Source: Paenibacillus sp. HGH0039 (GTDB taxonomy: Bacteria > Bacillota > Bacilli > Paenibacillales > NBRC-103111). From it: a stretch of 64,000 bases of DNA. The position numbers and the translations under genes were made by a program. The stretch covers positions 1,439,294 through 1,503,293 of the forward strand of contig NZ_KE150412.1 in assembly GCF_000411255.1 (NCBI RefSeq), read 5' to 3'. The notes under the pieces are model-generated. The model was not told the DNA's origin and made no database searches. It saw nothing but the letters and a program-made list of their open reading frames with translations. Shown here one piece after another: positions 36,635-46,321 of this stretch (within the stretch, counting starts at the first letter, position 1; each line of letters opens with the position of its first letter).

Positions 36635-37315
36635 TCACTCGTTAACGGATTGCTGATACGACTTGCCTTTGCTCAAGCCATATTTGCCCGCAATGGCGAT
36701 CAGCTCGTTATACTCGCTTTCGCTCAGCTTGGCCATGATGATCGCTTTCGCCTTTTTCTTTTCCTCGCGTGACACGCCGTCCTTCATCAGGAGGCTTAGC
36801 TGCTTGATGTCGCTTGCCTGCAGCCGCTTCAGCAGAACGGATGTAATCTTCATCCGCTCCGACCAGGAAATCTCCCCGCTCAGGCGCTCGGCCCGGTCCG
36901 CCGGTATGGCTGCCGGGTCTTTGGGGCGGCTTTTCGCGCTTCCGCTGCCCTCCTCCGCCGATCCGGCTGCCTGATGTCCCGCCTGCCCCGGGTCCGGCCG
37001 GGCGGACGGCGCCGCAGATGCAGGAGCTTTCCCGCTGCCCGGCGCGGCCTTTACGGCCGGGAAAGCTTCCTGCGGACGGGAGCCGTCCTGTGCATCCGCA
37101 CCGGGCGAAGCCGGCGCCCCGCCACCCGGAACCGGGCGGCCTTCCGGCGCTTCCTTGCCCGCAGCGTCAGCTTCGTCGGCTGCCTGCCCAATACTTAAGG
37201 AAGCCGCCGTCCGGATCATTTCATCCGAAATCCGGACGGCCGCAAAACTCCCGGCCATTCCCGTTATAAGGATGCCTGTCCCCACCCAGAGGAACAAGCG
37301 GCGTCGTTTGTTCAT
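36635..37315 (-). CDS. membrane-anchored protein with disordered linker, unknown function
   Basis: A 226-residue protein not recognised by family. It has a basic N-terminus with one membrane anchor (about 7-27), a disordered Ala/Pro/Gly linker (about 45-150) and a helical C-terminal domain (about 150-226; SERMKITSVLLKRLQASDIKQ, then YNELIAIAGKYGLSKG). Its ATG overlaps the vanZ stop by 4 nt (ATGA), so it is translated together with VanZ. Confidence 0.65.
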   Translation of the reverse strand: MNKRRRLFLWVGTGILITGMAGSFAAVRISDEMIRTAASLSIGQAADEADAAGKEAPEGRPVPGGGAPASPGADAQDGSRPQEAFPAVKAAPGSGKAPASAAPSARPDPGQAGHQAAGSAEEGSGSAKSRPKDPAAIPADRAERLSGEISWSERMKITSVLLKRLQASDIKQLSLLMKDGVSREEKKKAKAIIMAKLSESEYNELIAIAGKYGLSKGKSYQQSVNE

Positions 37316-37857
37316 CTCCCGGCCTCCCGCCTTTTAATCCGGATGCTTGTCCGCCAAAGCCGAATCCCCCAAGGCGCCGCCCACACGGCTGCTGATAGTC
37401 CCGCCAAGCCTCCGGCTGTATCCAAGACAACATCCTGTATTGCGCTGGTACGCATGGCTGCGGCCGATTGAACCCATTCATCCCCCATCGCGATCGCGAC
37501 GACATACAGCAGGGAAAAGAGCGCCCGCTTCCTCCGCCGGCTCCTCCAGAGAGAAAGAGCTTGATACGCAAGTGCGGCAAGTACGGCATAAACAACCAGA
37601 TGGGCTGTTTTACGGAAAATAAATTCGATGAACCGCATCGGATCGGACTGCGCTCGAATAATCGTATGATGGTAGCGCACCGTCACCTGCGGGATATAGG
37701 CATGAATCTCCTCCTTTGTGAAAAGTTTATGCAATAAAGGCTGTATGCTCTGCTCGCGAAACGACTGATGAGACCAATGGAAGACGAGCAGCGTCCACAG
37801 CAATACAGGCAAAATCCATAAAAGCTTAGAGCGAGACGGTTTTGGCCGCACTGGCAT
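37312..37857 (-). CDS. VanZ family membrane protein
   Basis: A 181-residue protein with about four membrane helices and the VanZ signature AMGDEWVQS...R...DVVLDTAGG. VanZ proteins are linked to teicoplanin tolerance and are common near envelope polysaccharide genes; their activity is unknown. The start at 37857 overlaps ugd by 32 nt and has no clear ribosome-binding site, so coupling or a later start is possible. Confidence 0.82.
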   Translation of the reverse strand: MPVRPKPSRSKLLWILPVLLWTLLVFHWSHQSFREQSIQPLLHKLFTKEEIHAYIPQVTVRYHHTIIRAQSDPMRFIEFIFRKTAHLVVYAVLAALAYQALSLWRSRRRKRALFSLLYVVAIAMGDEWVQSAAAMRTSAIQDVVLDTAGGLAGLSAAVWAAPWGIRLWRTSIRIKRREAGR

Positions 37858-39178
37858 TTGCGCTGCCGGTTGTGACGGCGGGACGCCCGACGGAATAATA
37901 GACGAACTCCCGCTCTTTCATTTCCCGGACGGAGAAACAGTTGCGCCCGTCCACGATAATCGGAGCCGTCAGCAGTTGTTTCACCCGGGCCAGATCCATT
38001 TCGACGATCTCGCTCCATTCCGTCAAAATGAGGCAGGCATCGCAGCCTTCCAATGCTTCTTCAAGCGTCTCGAAATCTTCGTAATACTCGGCGATCTGAT
38101 TGCGCGCGGCCTGCATCGCGATAGGATCGTAGGCGCGTACGGAGGCGCCGAGCCGGACCAGTTCCGGAATGATGGTCAAGGAAGGGGCGTAGCGCATATC
38201 GTCGGTGTTCGGCTTGAAGGCAAGTCCGAGTACGCCGATCTTTTTGCCTTCCAGACAGCCCAGAGCCTGTTTCAACTTGTCCACGACAACTAAGCGCTGT
38301 TCGTCGTTGGCTGCGATAACCGATTTCAGCAAGGAGAAATCGAATCCCGCTTCTTCGGCGATATAAGAAAGCGCAAAGGTATCTTTGGGGAAGCAGCTTC
38401 CCCCGTAACCGATGCCCGCCTGCAGAAACTTCGCGCCGATTCGGCTGTCCAGACCCATGCCTGCGGCAACGGAGGTGACGTCCGCGCCGACACGTTCGCA
38501 GACGTTGGCGATTCCGTTGATAAAAGAAATTTTGGTGGCCAGAAAAGCATTGGCCGCATATTTGATCATTTCCGCGCTCTCCAGATTCGTCTGGAAAATG
38601 CGGGTGCGGAAAGGGGCGTGAAGATCGGCGATCCGCTTGGCCGCCTTGTCGCTCGTGGCGCCGATGACGGCGCGCTCCATGTTCATGCAGTCCTCGATGG
38701 CCGAGCCTTCCCTTAAAAACTCGGGATTGGAAACGACGTCGAACTGGACGAAACGGTTTTTCCGGTTTTCCATAATAATCTGCCGGACCTGCTCACCGGT
38801 TCCGACGGGAACCGTGCTTTTGTTCACGATAATTTTGTAGCTGTTCAAATGCTGGCCGATCGTCCGGGCAACCTCGTGCACGTAGCGCATATCGGCTTCG
38901 CCGTTATCGCCCATCGGCGTGCCGACCGCGATATAAATGATGTCCGACGCTTCGATGGCGTCGCCGATTTCGGAAGTAAAAAACAGACGGTCGGCATCGA
39001 CGTTTTTCTTCACCAGTTCTTTGAGACCCGGCTCGTAAATCGGAATCTCGCCTTTGCGCAGCATCGCGATTTTGAACGGATCGACGTCGCAGCAGATGAC
39101 CCGGTTGCCGATTTCAGAGAAACAAGTTCCGGAAACAAGCCCTACATAACCACTGCCGACTACTGTAATTTTTTCCAT
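37826..39178 (-). CDS. ugd: UDP-glucose 6-dehydrogenase
   Basis: Oxidises UDP-glucose to UDP-glucuronate. The 450-residue protein has the NAD motif VVGSGYVGLVSGTCF, the catalytic Cys in GYGGSCFPKDT, and YAANAFLATKISFINGIAN. ATG 39178 (AAGGTGG ahead, just past the galU stop) is used; the track of open frame to 39361 runs into galU. Product feeds the UDP-glucuronate 4-epimerase in this cluster. Confidence 0.96.
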   Translation of the reverse strand: MEKITVVGSGYVGLVSGTCFSEIGNRVICCDVDPFKIAMLRKGEIPIYEPGLKELVKKNVDADRLFFTSEIGDAIEASDIIYIAVGTPMGDNGEADMRYVHEVARTIGQHLNSYKIIVNKSTVPVGTGEQVRQIIMENRKNRFVQFDVVSNPEFLREGSAIEDCMNMERAVIGATSDKAAKRIADLHAPFRTRIFQTNLESAEMIKYAANAFLATKISFINGIANVCERVGADVTSVAAGMGLDSRIGAKFLQAGIGYGGSCFPKDTFALSYIAEEAGFDFSLLKSVIAANDEQRLVVVDKLKQALGCLEGKKIGVLGLAFKPNTDDMRYAPSLTIIPELVRLGASVRAYDPIAMQAARNQIAEYYEDFETLEEALEGCDACLILTEWSEIVEMDLARVKQLLTAPIIVDGRNCFSVREMKEREFVYYSVGRPAVTTGSANASAAKTVSL

Positions 39179-39179
39179 T

Positions 39180-40091
39180 CTACTTCGCCACCTTACTGAT
39201 AGGATTGTGAAGCGCAGCGTGCTGCTCGTGAACCGATTGAATGTATCCCAGCAAATCCTGCTGTAAATCCTCGCGCTGCAGAGCGAAGTCGAGGGTGGCT
39301 TTAATGAAGCCGAATTTGTCCCCCACATCGTAACGGACGCCCGAGAAGTTGTAGGCGACAACGGGCTTCTGTTCGTTCAGCCTGCGGATCGCATCCGTCA
39401 GCTGGATTTCGCCGCCCGCTCCGGGCGCCTGATTTTCCAGGATTTCAAAGATTTCCGGGGTCAGCACGTAACGCCCCATAATCGCATAATTGGAAGGAGC
39501 CGCCTTGCGCGAAGGCTTTTCCACGAGCGTTTCCAGGAAAAAGACATCCGGTTCGATGGAGGAGCCTCTCGGCGCGATGACGCCGTACTTGGAAACGTCT
39601 TCGTCACTGACCCGCTGCACGCCCACGACGGACGAGGAGTAACGGGAATGAATGCGGAGCAGCTGCTTCAGGCAGGGCTCCTCGGATTGCACGATATCGT
39701 CGCCGAGCAGAACGGCGAACGGCTCGTTGCCGACGAAGCTGCGGGCGCACCAGATGGCGTGACCGAGGCCTTTCGGTTCTTTTTGCCGGATATAATGAAT
39801 ATTCGCCATGTCGGAGATGGCCTGAATTTGTTTAAGTTCTCCGTGTTTGCCCTTTTTGTCCAGGGTTTCTTCCAGTTCGAACGACTTGTCGAAATGATCT
39901 TCAATCGCGCGCTTGCCCCGTCCGCTGATAATCAGAATATCTTCGATGCCGGACGAAATGGCTTCCTCGATAATGTATTGGATCGTCGGTTTGTCCACGA
40001 TCGGGAGCATTTCCTTCGGTTGGGCTTTCGTAGCTGGCAGAAACCGGGTACCGAGACCTGCCGCCGGAATTATCGCTTTACGCACTTTCAT
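39180..40091 (-). CDS. galU: UTP--glucose-1-phosphate uridylyltransferase
   Basis: Makes UDP-glucose from UTP and glucose 1-phosphate. The 303-residue enzyme shows [41 protein letters not shown] and [17 protein letters not shown] lies 9 nt before the ATG. It is followed 1 nt later by ugd, giving a UDP-glucose to UDP-glucuronate pair. Confidence 0.96.
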   Translation of the reverse strand: MKVRKAIIPAAGLGTRFLPATKAQPKEMLPIVDKPTIQYIIEEAISSGIEDILIISGRGKRAIEDHFDKSFELEETLDKKGKHGELKQIQAISDMANIHYIRQKEPKGLGHAIWCARSFVGNEPFAVLLGDDIVQSEEPCLKQLLRIHSRYSSSVVGVQRVSDEDVSKYGVIAPRGSSIEPDVFFLETLVEKPSRKAAPSNYAIMGRYVLTPEIFEILENQAPGAGGEIQLTDAIRRLNEQKPVVAYNFSGVRYDVGDKFGFIKATLDFALQREDLQQDLLGYIQSVHEQHAALHNPISKVAK

Positions 40092-40129
40092 GATTCATTC
40101 CTCCTTATGGTCGTTAACTGCGGGTGGCT

Positions 40130-41368
40130 CTAAGCGTTCAAAGCATGAAGCAGAATGCCGATGACAAAATCCTGATCCGATTCGCTGAGGCTGGAACCGG
40201 AAGGCAGGCACAACCCTTGTTCGAAGAGGCGGTCGGACACGCTTGTTCCCTCTTCGTGCGGGTAGTAAGCGCACTTACCGTACAGCGGCTGCCGATGCAT
40301 CGGCTTCCAGACCGGCCGGGACTCCACATTCTCCGCGGCCAGGCGCGCGATAAGCTCTTCCGTCGTGATGCCGGCTAAGGCCGGATCGACCGTCAATGCG
40401 GTCAACCAGCGCGTGGAACGGCCGTACCGCGCCTCGGGCATAAACGTGATGCCTTCGATGGCGCCAAGCGCCTCGCGGTACCGGTCGAACACGGCCCGGC
40501 GGGCGTTCACGCGTTCATCCAGCACACGCAACTGCCCGCGACCGACACCGGCGAGAATGTTGCTCATCCGGTAGTTGTAGCCGACCTCGCTGTGCTGGTA
40601 ATGGGGAGCCTGATCTCTTGCCTGCGTGGCCCAGAAGCGGGCTTTCTCCAAGGCTTCCAGATCGTCCGACACCAGCATGCCTCCGCCGGAAGTCGTAATG
40701 ATCTTGTTGCCGTTGAACGAGTAGACGCCGAAACGTCCAAGCGTTCCGCTCGACTTGCCGGAATAGGTCGCGCCGAGCGACTCGGCCGCATCCTCGACAA
40801 CGGGAACGCCGTAGGCGTCGAGCAGTTCCAGGAGCGGCACCATGTCCGCGCTCTGGCCGTAGAGGTTGACGACGACCGCCGCTTTGGGCAGCCGTCCTTC
40901 CCGCTTCGACTCGGCGAGAGCCCGCTCCAATGCGGCCGGCGACATGTTCCAGGTCGCTTCGTCCGAGTCGATCAGCACGGGCTCCGCACCCTGGTACGCG
41001 ATCGGGTTGACGCTGGCGACGAACGTGAGCGAGGAACACAGGACGCGGTCGCCCGGGCCTACGCCAAGGAGACGCAGCGCCTCGTGGATACCGGCGGTGC
41101 CGGAGCTGAGGGCCACGGCTCCCTTCGAGCCGGTGTAGGCCGCCAGCTCGTCCTCGAACGCGTCCACGTTCGGTCCGAGCGGAGCGATCCAGTTCGTCTC
41201 GAACGCTTCGCGGACGAACTTCTGCTCCTCCTCGCCGATATGCGGAGGAGACAGGAGAATACGGCTCCGGCCGGTTCCCGGCAGACCATCCGCTGTTCCG
41301 GGGGCGGCCCCTGGTTGAAGCTGTGCAGCGCGGGCCGGTGAAGCATGAGTTTGAAGTTGAGCAGCCAT
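40130..41368 (-). CDS. DegT/DnrJ/EryC1/StrS aminotransferase (PglE/EpsN-like)
   Basis: PLP-dependent sugar aminotransferase; with the PglF-type dehydratase it would make UDP-4-amino-sugar. The 412-residue protein has LSSGTAGIHEALRLLGVG, ASVNPIAYQGAEPVLID, EDAAESLGATYSGK and the PLP lysine motif FNGNKIITTSGGGMLV. A Pro/Ala/Gln-rich stretch of about 25 residues precedes the domain. ATG 41368 has AAAGGAGG ahead. Located between the PglD-like acetyltransferase and galU. Confidence 0.9.
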   Translation of the reverse strand: MAAQLQTHASPARAAQLQPGAAPGTADGLPGTGRSRILLSPPHIGEEEQKFVREAFETNWIAPLGPNVDAFEDELAAYTGSKGAVALSSGTAGIHEALRLLGVGPGDRVLCSSLTFVASVNPIAYQGAEPVLIDSDEATWNMSPAALERALAESKREGRLPKAAVVVNLYGQSADMVPLLELLDAYGVPVVEDAAESLGATYSGKSSGTLGRFGVYSFNGNKIITTSGGGMLVSDDLEALEKARFWATQARDQAPHYQHSEVGYNYRMSNILAGVGRGQLRVLDERVNARRAVFDRYREALGAIEGITFMPEARYGRSTRWLTALTVDPALAGITTEELIARLAAENVESRPVWKPMHRQPLYGKCAYYPHEEGTSVSDRLFEQGLCLPSGSSLSESDQDFVIGILLHALNA

Positions 41369-41659
41369 ATTCGGTCCTCCTTTGATTGATCCGGTCATTC
41401 GGTCAAATGGAATAAGAGCGTGTTTATGTACCTGACGGAATACGATTGATTGAATGAAATACGAATCATTTCGCTAAATCCGGGTAACACCGAGCGCAGC
41501 TCAGCTTCCGGTGCACGCCGCGGTGCAGCATGACGTCGGTCACCCGCATATCGGCTGATTCCGGGCAACTTGCTCGCCGCCCCCGACGGGTAAACTCAAC
41601 GCGCGCGAATCCCAGGCTCGCGCCTGCGGCCCTGCGCGGCGTTCAGACCGTTCAGCCGC

Positions 41660-42295
41660 TCACGCCTGCCGGATCACCCGGGCAGGGACGCCCGCGGCCG
41701 TGCATCCGGCGGGGACATCGCGCACCGCCACGGCTCCGGCGCCCAGCGTGCTCCACTCGCCGACGGCGAGCCCCTGGATCACGGAGGCGCCGATGCCGAT
41801 GTGCGCCCCCGCTCCCACGTCAACACCGCCGGCCAGGGCCGCGTTCGGCGACACATGCGCGTAGTCGCCGATCACGCAGTCGTGCTCCACGACGGCGCCG
41901 GTGTTGACGATCGCGTGGGCGCCGATCCGGGCCCCCGCGTTGACGACCGCGCCCGGCATCACGGCTGTGCCGGGCGCCAGGCTCGCGTCCCCGCTCACGA
42001 CGGCGCGGGGATGGATCAGCAGCGCGAAGCGGCCGGGCTCCGCGCCGAGCGATTCGGCGACCCTGCGGCGGACCGCGCAGCTGCCGATGGCGACGAAGAC
42101 GTGCAGGTCTTCGTCTTCCGCGAGCATGCGGGCGGCCAGCGCAACCGGTCCGCGGGGCAGGCCGTCCGCCCCGGAGGCCGGGACCGCATACCGGTCGTCG
42201 AGCACGGCGGCAAGCTCATACTGCCTGCCGGCCCGCGCGATGTCGCGCACGACCTTGGCGTGGCCCCCGTCGCCGATCAGGAGAAGTCTCCTCAC
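41660..42295 (-). CDS. NeuD/PglD-like sugar O/N-acetyltransferase
   Basis: A 211-residue two-domain enzyme: an N-terminal nucleotide-sugar binding Rossmann part ([18 protein letters not shown]) and a left-handed beta-helix of hexapeptides ([41 protein letters not shown] with catalytic His). This layout is that of PglD/EpsM, which acetylates UDP-4-amino sugars. It is noticeably GC-rich. Its ATG overlaps the upstream stop by 4 nt (ATGA). Confidence 0.9.
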   Translation of the reverse strand: MRRLLLIGDGGHAKVVRDIARAGRQYELAAVLDDRYAVPASGADGLPRGPVALAARMLAEDEDLHVFVAIGSCAVRRRVAESLGAEPGRFALLIHPRAVVSGDASLAPGTAVMPGAVVNAGARIGAHAIVNTGAVVEHDCVIGDYAHVSPNAALAGGVDVGAGAHIGIGASVIQGLAVGEWSTLGAGAVAVRDVPAGCTAAGVPARVIRQA

Positions 42296-44085
42296 GACGG
42301 GCTTCCGATACCGGATGCGGCGCTTCCGGTGTACTTGGTCGTCGTGGCCTGCCCTTCCTGCGACACGCCTTCCCTGCGGACGACTTTAACGGCGGTCAGC
42401 AGAAGTATTTTGACGTAAAGGCGGAAGGACCGGTTGTCGACATACCACACGTCGAGTTTGAACTTGTCTTCCCACGAAATCGCGTTCCGCCCGTTCACCT
42501 GCGCCCATCCCGTAATCCCGGGGCGTACCCAGTGGCGCCGCTTCTGCTCGTCGGTATACAACTCCAGATATTCCATCAGCAGCGGCCTGGGACCGACAAG
42601 GCTCATATCGCCCTTGATCACGTTCAAAAGCTGCGGAATTTCGTCCAGGCTGAGCTTGCGCAGCAGCTTGCCGAAAGCGGTCAGCCTGACTTCGTCCGGA
42701 AGCAGATTCCCGGATGAATCTCTCTTGTCTGTCATCGTCCGGTACTTGTAGACGTGGAACGGCTGTCCGAATCGTCCCGGCCGCTTCTGTTTGAACAGCA
42801 CCGGCGAACCCAGCTTCATGCGGACAAGAAGCCCGACGACCGCGTAGACCGGAAGCAGCAGGAGCACCAGAGGCAGTGCGATAGCAAGATCCGCCGTACG
42901 CAGGACGGTATGCCCAAGCCATCTTCCGATGCGGCCCTTTTCTCTTGTGCCCGTACGAAGCTCTTGGTACATCGTTTCCAGCCTTCGGACGACAATCTGC
43001 TCGGTAAATTCCTGTTCGATTCTGCGCCGTCCGCCTTGTCCCAGCAAGGTGCCGTACGCTTTGTTCTCGATGAGGGTGCGGAAGGCTTTGGCGAGCGCCC
43101 CCGTATTTTTGTAAGGAACGAGCAGACCCGTATCCTCATGCCGGACCAGCTCCCGCGTACCGAGCACATCGCTTGCGACCACGGGTTTGGAAAAAGCCAT
43201 CGCTTCCATCAGAAAACGCGGAATTCCTTCTTTCTCGGAAGTCAGCACGACGATGTCGGCCATTTTCAGAAAGGCATACAGGTCGGAACGGTGCCCGATC
43301 AGCAGCACTTCTTTTTGCAGGCTGAGCTCGGCGATCCGTTCGAGGATTTGCTTTTCCAGCGGACCTTTGCCGGCTAGCAGACACACGAAATCCGTGATTC
43401 CCTGGCTTTTCAGCAGGGCGAGCGCGTCCAGCAGAAAATGATGATCCTTCACCGGCTCCATTCTCGCTCCCATGAGCAGAACGGTCTTATTTTGCGGGAC
43501 GCCGTAAGTCGCCTTTAACGTCTCCAGCTCTTCCCGGCTGATTCTGCCGGCCGCCTTGTCCAGCTTGTCCAGATCGACGCCGTTGCCTTCGTAGTACACG
43601 ATCTTGCCCGCGTTCAGCGACTGAAGCTTCGCCATATCTTCCCGGTTCTGGGAAGCAAGCGCATCGCAGAAGTACGTGCCGATTTTTTCAAGTGTCCGGT
43701 AAACCGTATAAGCCGTCTTTGACTGGCCTTCATAGAACGGCAGGCCGTGGCTCGTGTGCATAATGACCGGAGTGCGGGCCAGCCAGGCGGCGGCTCGTCC
43801 GATAATCCCCGCCTTGGCCGTATGGGTATGGACGATGTCATAGCCTTCGCGCTTGATAAGCCTTCTCATCCGGAGGATCGAACGCACATCTTCCACAGGA
43901 CGTATTTTGCGGTTCATCTGCACGAACTTCAGTTTGAGTCCGCTGTTCTTCATCGCCTGCTCATCGTAGCCTTCCGGGGATGAAATCAGATGGACTTCAT
44001 GCCCGGCCTGCCGCAGGACGGACATTTTGTCCGCCAAAATTTTGTGAGAGATAGCCGACGTACAAATATGGGCGATTTTGCTCAA
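42292..44085 (-). CDS. fused GT4 glycosyltransferase and initiating phosphoglycosyl transferase
   Basis: A 597-residue fusion. Residues 1-375 are a GT-B, GT4 glycosyltransferase ([15 protein letters not shown]7E motif at E286/E294 in [12 protein letters not shown]). Residues about 395-580 are a bacterial sugar transferase: one membrane helix (about 396-424), [21 protein letters not shown], the catalytic Asp-Glu at 481-482 in [13 protein letters not shown], and [11 protein letters not shown]. In B. subtilis eps these are separate proteins (EpsD/F-type and EpsL). Thus lipid-linked first sugar and a second sugar could be added by one polypeptide. Product likely undecaprenyl diphosphate-linked bacillosamine-type sugar. 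Confidence 0.92.
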   Translation of the reverse strand: MSKIAHICTSAISHKILADKMSVLRQAGHEVHLISSPEGYDEQAMKNSGLKLKFVQMNRKIRPVEDVRSILRMRRLIKREGYDIVHTHTAKAGIIGRAAAWLARTPVIMHTSHGLPFYEGQSKTAYTVYRTLEKIGTYFCDALASQNREDMAKLQSLNAGKIVYYEGNGVDLDKLDKAAGRISREELETLKATYGVPQNKTVLLMGARMEPVKDHHFLLDALALLKSQGITDFVCLLAGKGPLEKQILERIAELSLQKEVLLIGHRSDLYAFLKMADIVVLTSEKEGIPRFLMEAMAFSKPVVASDVLGTRELVRHEDTGLLVPYKNTGALAKAFRTLIENKAYGTLLGQGGRRRIEQEFTEQIVVRRLETMYQELRTGTREKGRIGRWLGHTVLRTADLAIALPLVLLLLPVYAVVGLLVRMKLGSPVLFKQKRPGRFGQPFHVYKYRTMTDKRDSSGNLLPDEVRLTAFGKLLRKLSLDEIPQLLNVIKGDMSLVGPRPLLMEYLELYTDEQKRRHWVRPGITGWAQVNGRNAISWEDKFKLDVWYVDNRSFRLYVKILLLTAVKVVRREGVSQEGQATTTKYTGSAASGIGSPS

Positions 44086-44121
44086 GCGAAGCCTCCCCTT
44101 TCCGTCTAAGATGCGTTTGCT

Positions 44122-45129
44122 TTAAGACCCGTAATACCCGACATACCAGTCGGCGAACTTGCGAAGCCCTTCCGAGATGGGCGTCGACGGACGGAATCCG
44201 ACATCTCTCTGAAGAGCGTCAATGTCCGCGAAAGTCGCCTGCACATCACCCGGCTGCATGGGTTTGAATTCGATTTCCGCCCTCGTGCCCAGGCTCTCTT
44301 CCAGCGTCCGGATAAACGTCATCAGCTCAACCGGCGAATTGTTGCCGATGTTATACACTTTATAAGGCGCATAGCTCGTACTCGGATCGGGATTTTCCCT
44401 ATCCCAGTCCTTATTCGGCGCGGGCGGGCGGTCCAGCAGCCTCACGATGCCCTCGACGATGTCGTCGATATACGTAAAGTCTCGCCGCATTTTGCCTTCA
44501 TTGAACACTTGAATGGGCTTGCCTTCGAGAATGTTGCGGGTAAAAGAGAAATACGCCATATCCGGGCGCCCCCACGGTCCGTATACCGTAAAGAAGCGCA
44601 GCCCCGTCACCGGTATCCCGTACAGGTGGCTGTAAGAATGGGCCATCAGCTCATTCGCTTTTTTGGTAGCCGCATACAGGCTGACGGGATGGTCGACCGG
44701 GTCGTCCGTCGAGAACGGCATTTTGGTATTGGCGCCGTACACCGAGCTGGAAGACGCGTAGATGAGATGGTCGATTTTGTAAGTCCGGCATGCTTCCAGG
44801 ACGTTCAGAAATCCGGTCAGATTCGAATCCGCGTAAGCCCTCGGATTCTGGAGGCTGTACCTTACGCCCGCTTGAGCGGCCAGATTGACGGCCACCCGGA
44901 TTTCATGCTCGCCGAACACCCGGTTAAGCTGCTCGTGGTCGCATAAATCGGCCGTATAATGATGATAATTCGGGTAATTTTGAAGCTGCTTCAGCCTGTC
45001 TTGTTTCAGCGTTACGGCATAGTAATCGTTGAGATTATCGTAACCGACTACCTTCGCCCCGCTTTCCAGCAGCCTTAAAGCCAAATGATAGCCGATAAAC
45101 CCGGCTGATCCGGTGATCAGAATGGACAC
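44122..45129 (-). CDS. UDP-glucuronate 4-epimerase-like SDR
   Basis: Extended short-chain dehydrogenase interconverting UDP-GlcA and UDP-GalA. The 335-residue protein has ITGSAGFIGYHLALRL, LAAQAGVRYSLQNPRAYADSN, the catalytic SSSSVYG and YAATKKANE, and RFFTVYGPWGRPDMA, all typical of the LpsL/CapI group. It is 4 nt before the next gene's stop. ugd and galU in the same cluster supply substrate. Confidence 0.9.
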   Translation of the reverse strand: MSILITGSAGFIGYHLALRLLESGAKVVGYDNLNDYYAVTLKQDRLKQLQNYPNYHHYTADLCDHEQLNRVFGEHEIRVAVNLAAQAGVRYSLQNPRAYADSNLTGFLNVLEACRTYKIDHLIYASSSSVYGANTKMPFSTDDPVDHPVSLYAATKKANELMAHSYSHLYGIPVTGLRFFTVYGPWGRPDMAYFSFTRNILEGKPIQVFNEGKMRRDFTYIDDIVEGIVRLLDRPPAPNKDWDRENPDPSTSYAPYKVYNIGNNSPVELMTFIRTLEESLGTRAEIEFKPMQPGDVQATFADIDALQRDVGFRPSTPISEGLRKFADWYVGYYGS

Positions 45130-45133
45130 CTGC

Positions 45134-46321
45134 CTACACTCCCCTGCTTACATATTGATGAAAAGACTGCCAGAACTCGCTTCGATCGCGGTCCAGCTTC
45201 GTTTTGGTGAAATTAGCCGCTTTGGCAAAATTGCGGCTCGCCTGCTCCAGCATCCAGTCCCGGTTGATAACCGTTCCCGTAAGCAGAGCGGCCAATTGTT
45301 TATCCTGGCCCGGCTTGAACAGGCAGCCCGGATCGAGAAGCTCGGGAATGCCTCCGGCCGTCGAGCCGATGACGGGACAGCCCCTTCCCATCGCTTCGAT
45401 TGTGGCGCGGGGAAGTCCTTCCTGGAAGCTCGGCTGGATGTAGATGTCCACGCTGTCCAGCCAGCCGAACACCGCGCTGCCGCTTGGAAGGATGCCGTCG
45501 AACTGGACGTTCTCCTGCAGCCCGAGGCTGCCCGCCATCGCGATCCAGCGCGACTTGTCCCCGTCCCCCAGAATGCGGAACTTGAACGGGGGCAGCTGGC
45601 CTTTGATCCGCGCCAGAGCATTCAGGGCCGTGTCGATGCCCTTAGTTTTGCCGTTTAACGAACCGATCAAACCGATCGTGACCGGCGTTTTCATGCTGCG
45701 GATCCGCTCCAGCCTTCTTTGCAGCACGTCCTCGCCCATTTCGGGAAGCTCGACGTTCGAGCACGATTGGGTGCGGCCGCTCGGGCACGGGTACCTTTTC
45801 TGCAAAAACTGCTCGGTGACGTAGATGGCGTAGGGGGCTTCCTTGACGTCGGACTTCGTTTTCCACGTGGCGATCGGCGCGTACAGCTTGCCCTGCACGC
45901 TGCCGTAGTTCCACAGACCGTCCCAGGCGCAGGCTACAACTTCGACCGCAAACGGTTTGCCCAGCTTCTTGGCAATGGCGATCGCTTCGGAGCCGATTTC
46001 GCTCGGCAGCCGGGCGATCACCGCGTCCGCTTTCATGACCGCTTCCGTCAGCACGCGCTCGACGTAGCCTTTTTTCGTAATTTTATTAACGGGATTGCTG
46101 AGGGAGGGCAGGACGATAAAGTTGACGCCCGCTCCGCTCGACAAGCTCTTCTTCTCCATTTCATGGGCGGAGGTCATTCTCTTGCCCCGGGACACGACCG
46201 TGAGAGAGTCGAATACGGAAAGATACCTCTCCCATACGGCGTAAGGCAGCTTGCCGCTTGAGTAAAATTTCCCCGAATCCGTAAAGTAAAACGTATGATC
46301 ATGTGCCCACAGAACGTTCAT
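45134..46321 (-). CDS. GT4 family glycosyltransferase
   Basis: A 395-residue GT-B enzyme. The C-terminal half has IGLIGSLNGKTKGIDTALNAL, FRILGDGDKSRW and the nucleotide-sugar motif QPSFQEGLPRATIEAMGRGCPVI in the form PSFQEGLPRATIEAMGRG. The N-terminus MNVLWAHDHTFYF suits a cell-surface polysaccharide enzyme. ATG 46321 with AAAGAGG ahead overlaps the acyltransferase gene by 23 nt. Donor and acceptor unknown. Confidence 0.88.
   Translation of the reverse strand: MNVLWAHDHTFYFTDSGKFYSSGKLPYAVWERYLSVFDSLTVVSRGKRMTSAHEMEKKSLSSGAGVNFIVLPSLSNPVNKITKKGYVERVLTEAVMKADAVIARLPSEIGSEAIAIAKKLGKPFAVEVVACAWDGLWNYGSVQGKLYAPIATWKTKSDVKEAPYAIYVTEQFLQKRYPCPSGRTQSCSNVELPEMGEDVLQRRLERIRSMKTPVTIGLIGSLNGKTKGIDTALNALARIKGQLPPFKFRILGDGDKSRWIAMAGSLGLQENVQFDGILPSGSAVFGWLDSVDIYIQPSFQEGLPRATIEAMGRGCPVIGSTAGGIPELLDPGCLFKPGQDKQLAALLTGTVINRDWMLEQASRNFAKAANFTKTKLDRDRSEFWQSFHQYVSRGV

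Noticed and set aside
37826-39361. Longer ugd and hemL frames starting upstream
   Set aside because: The extra N-terminal residues are antisense-like sequence within the previous gene; internal ATGs have good ribosome-binding sites and family N-termini.
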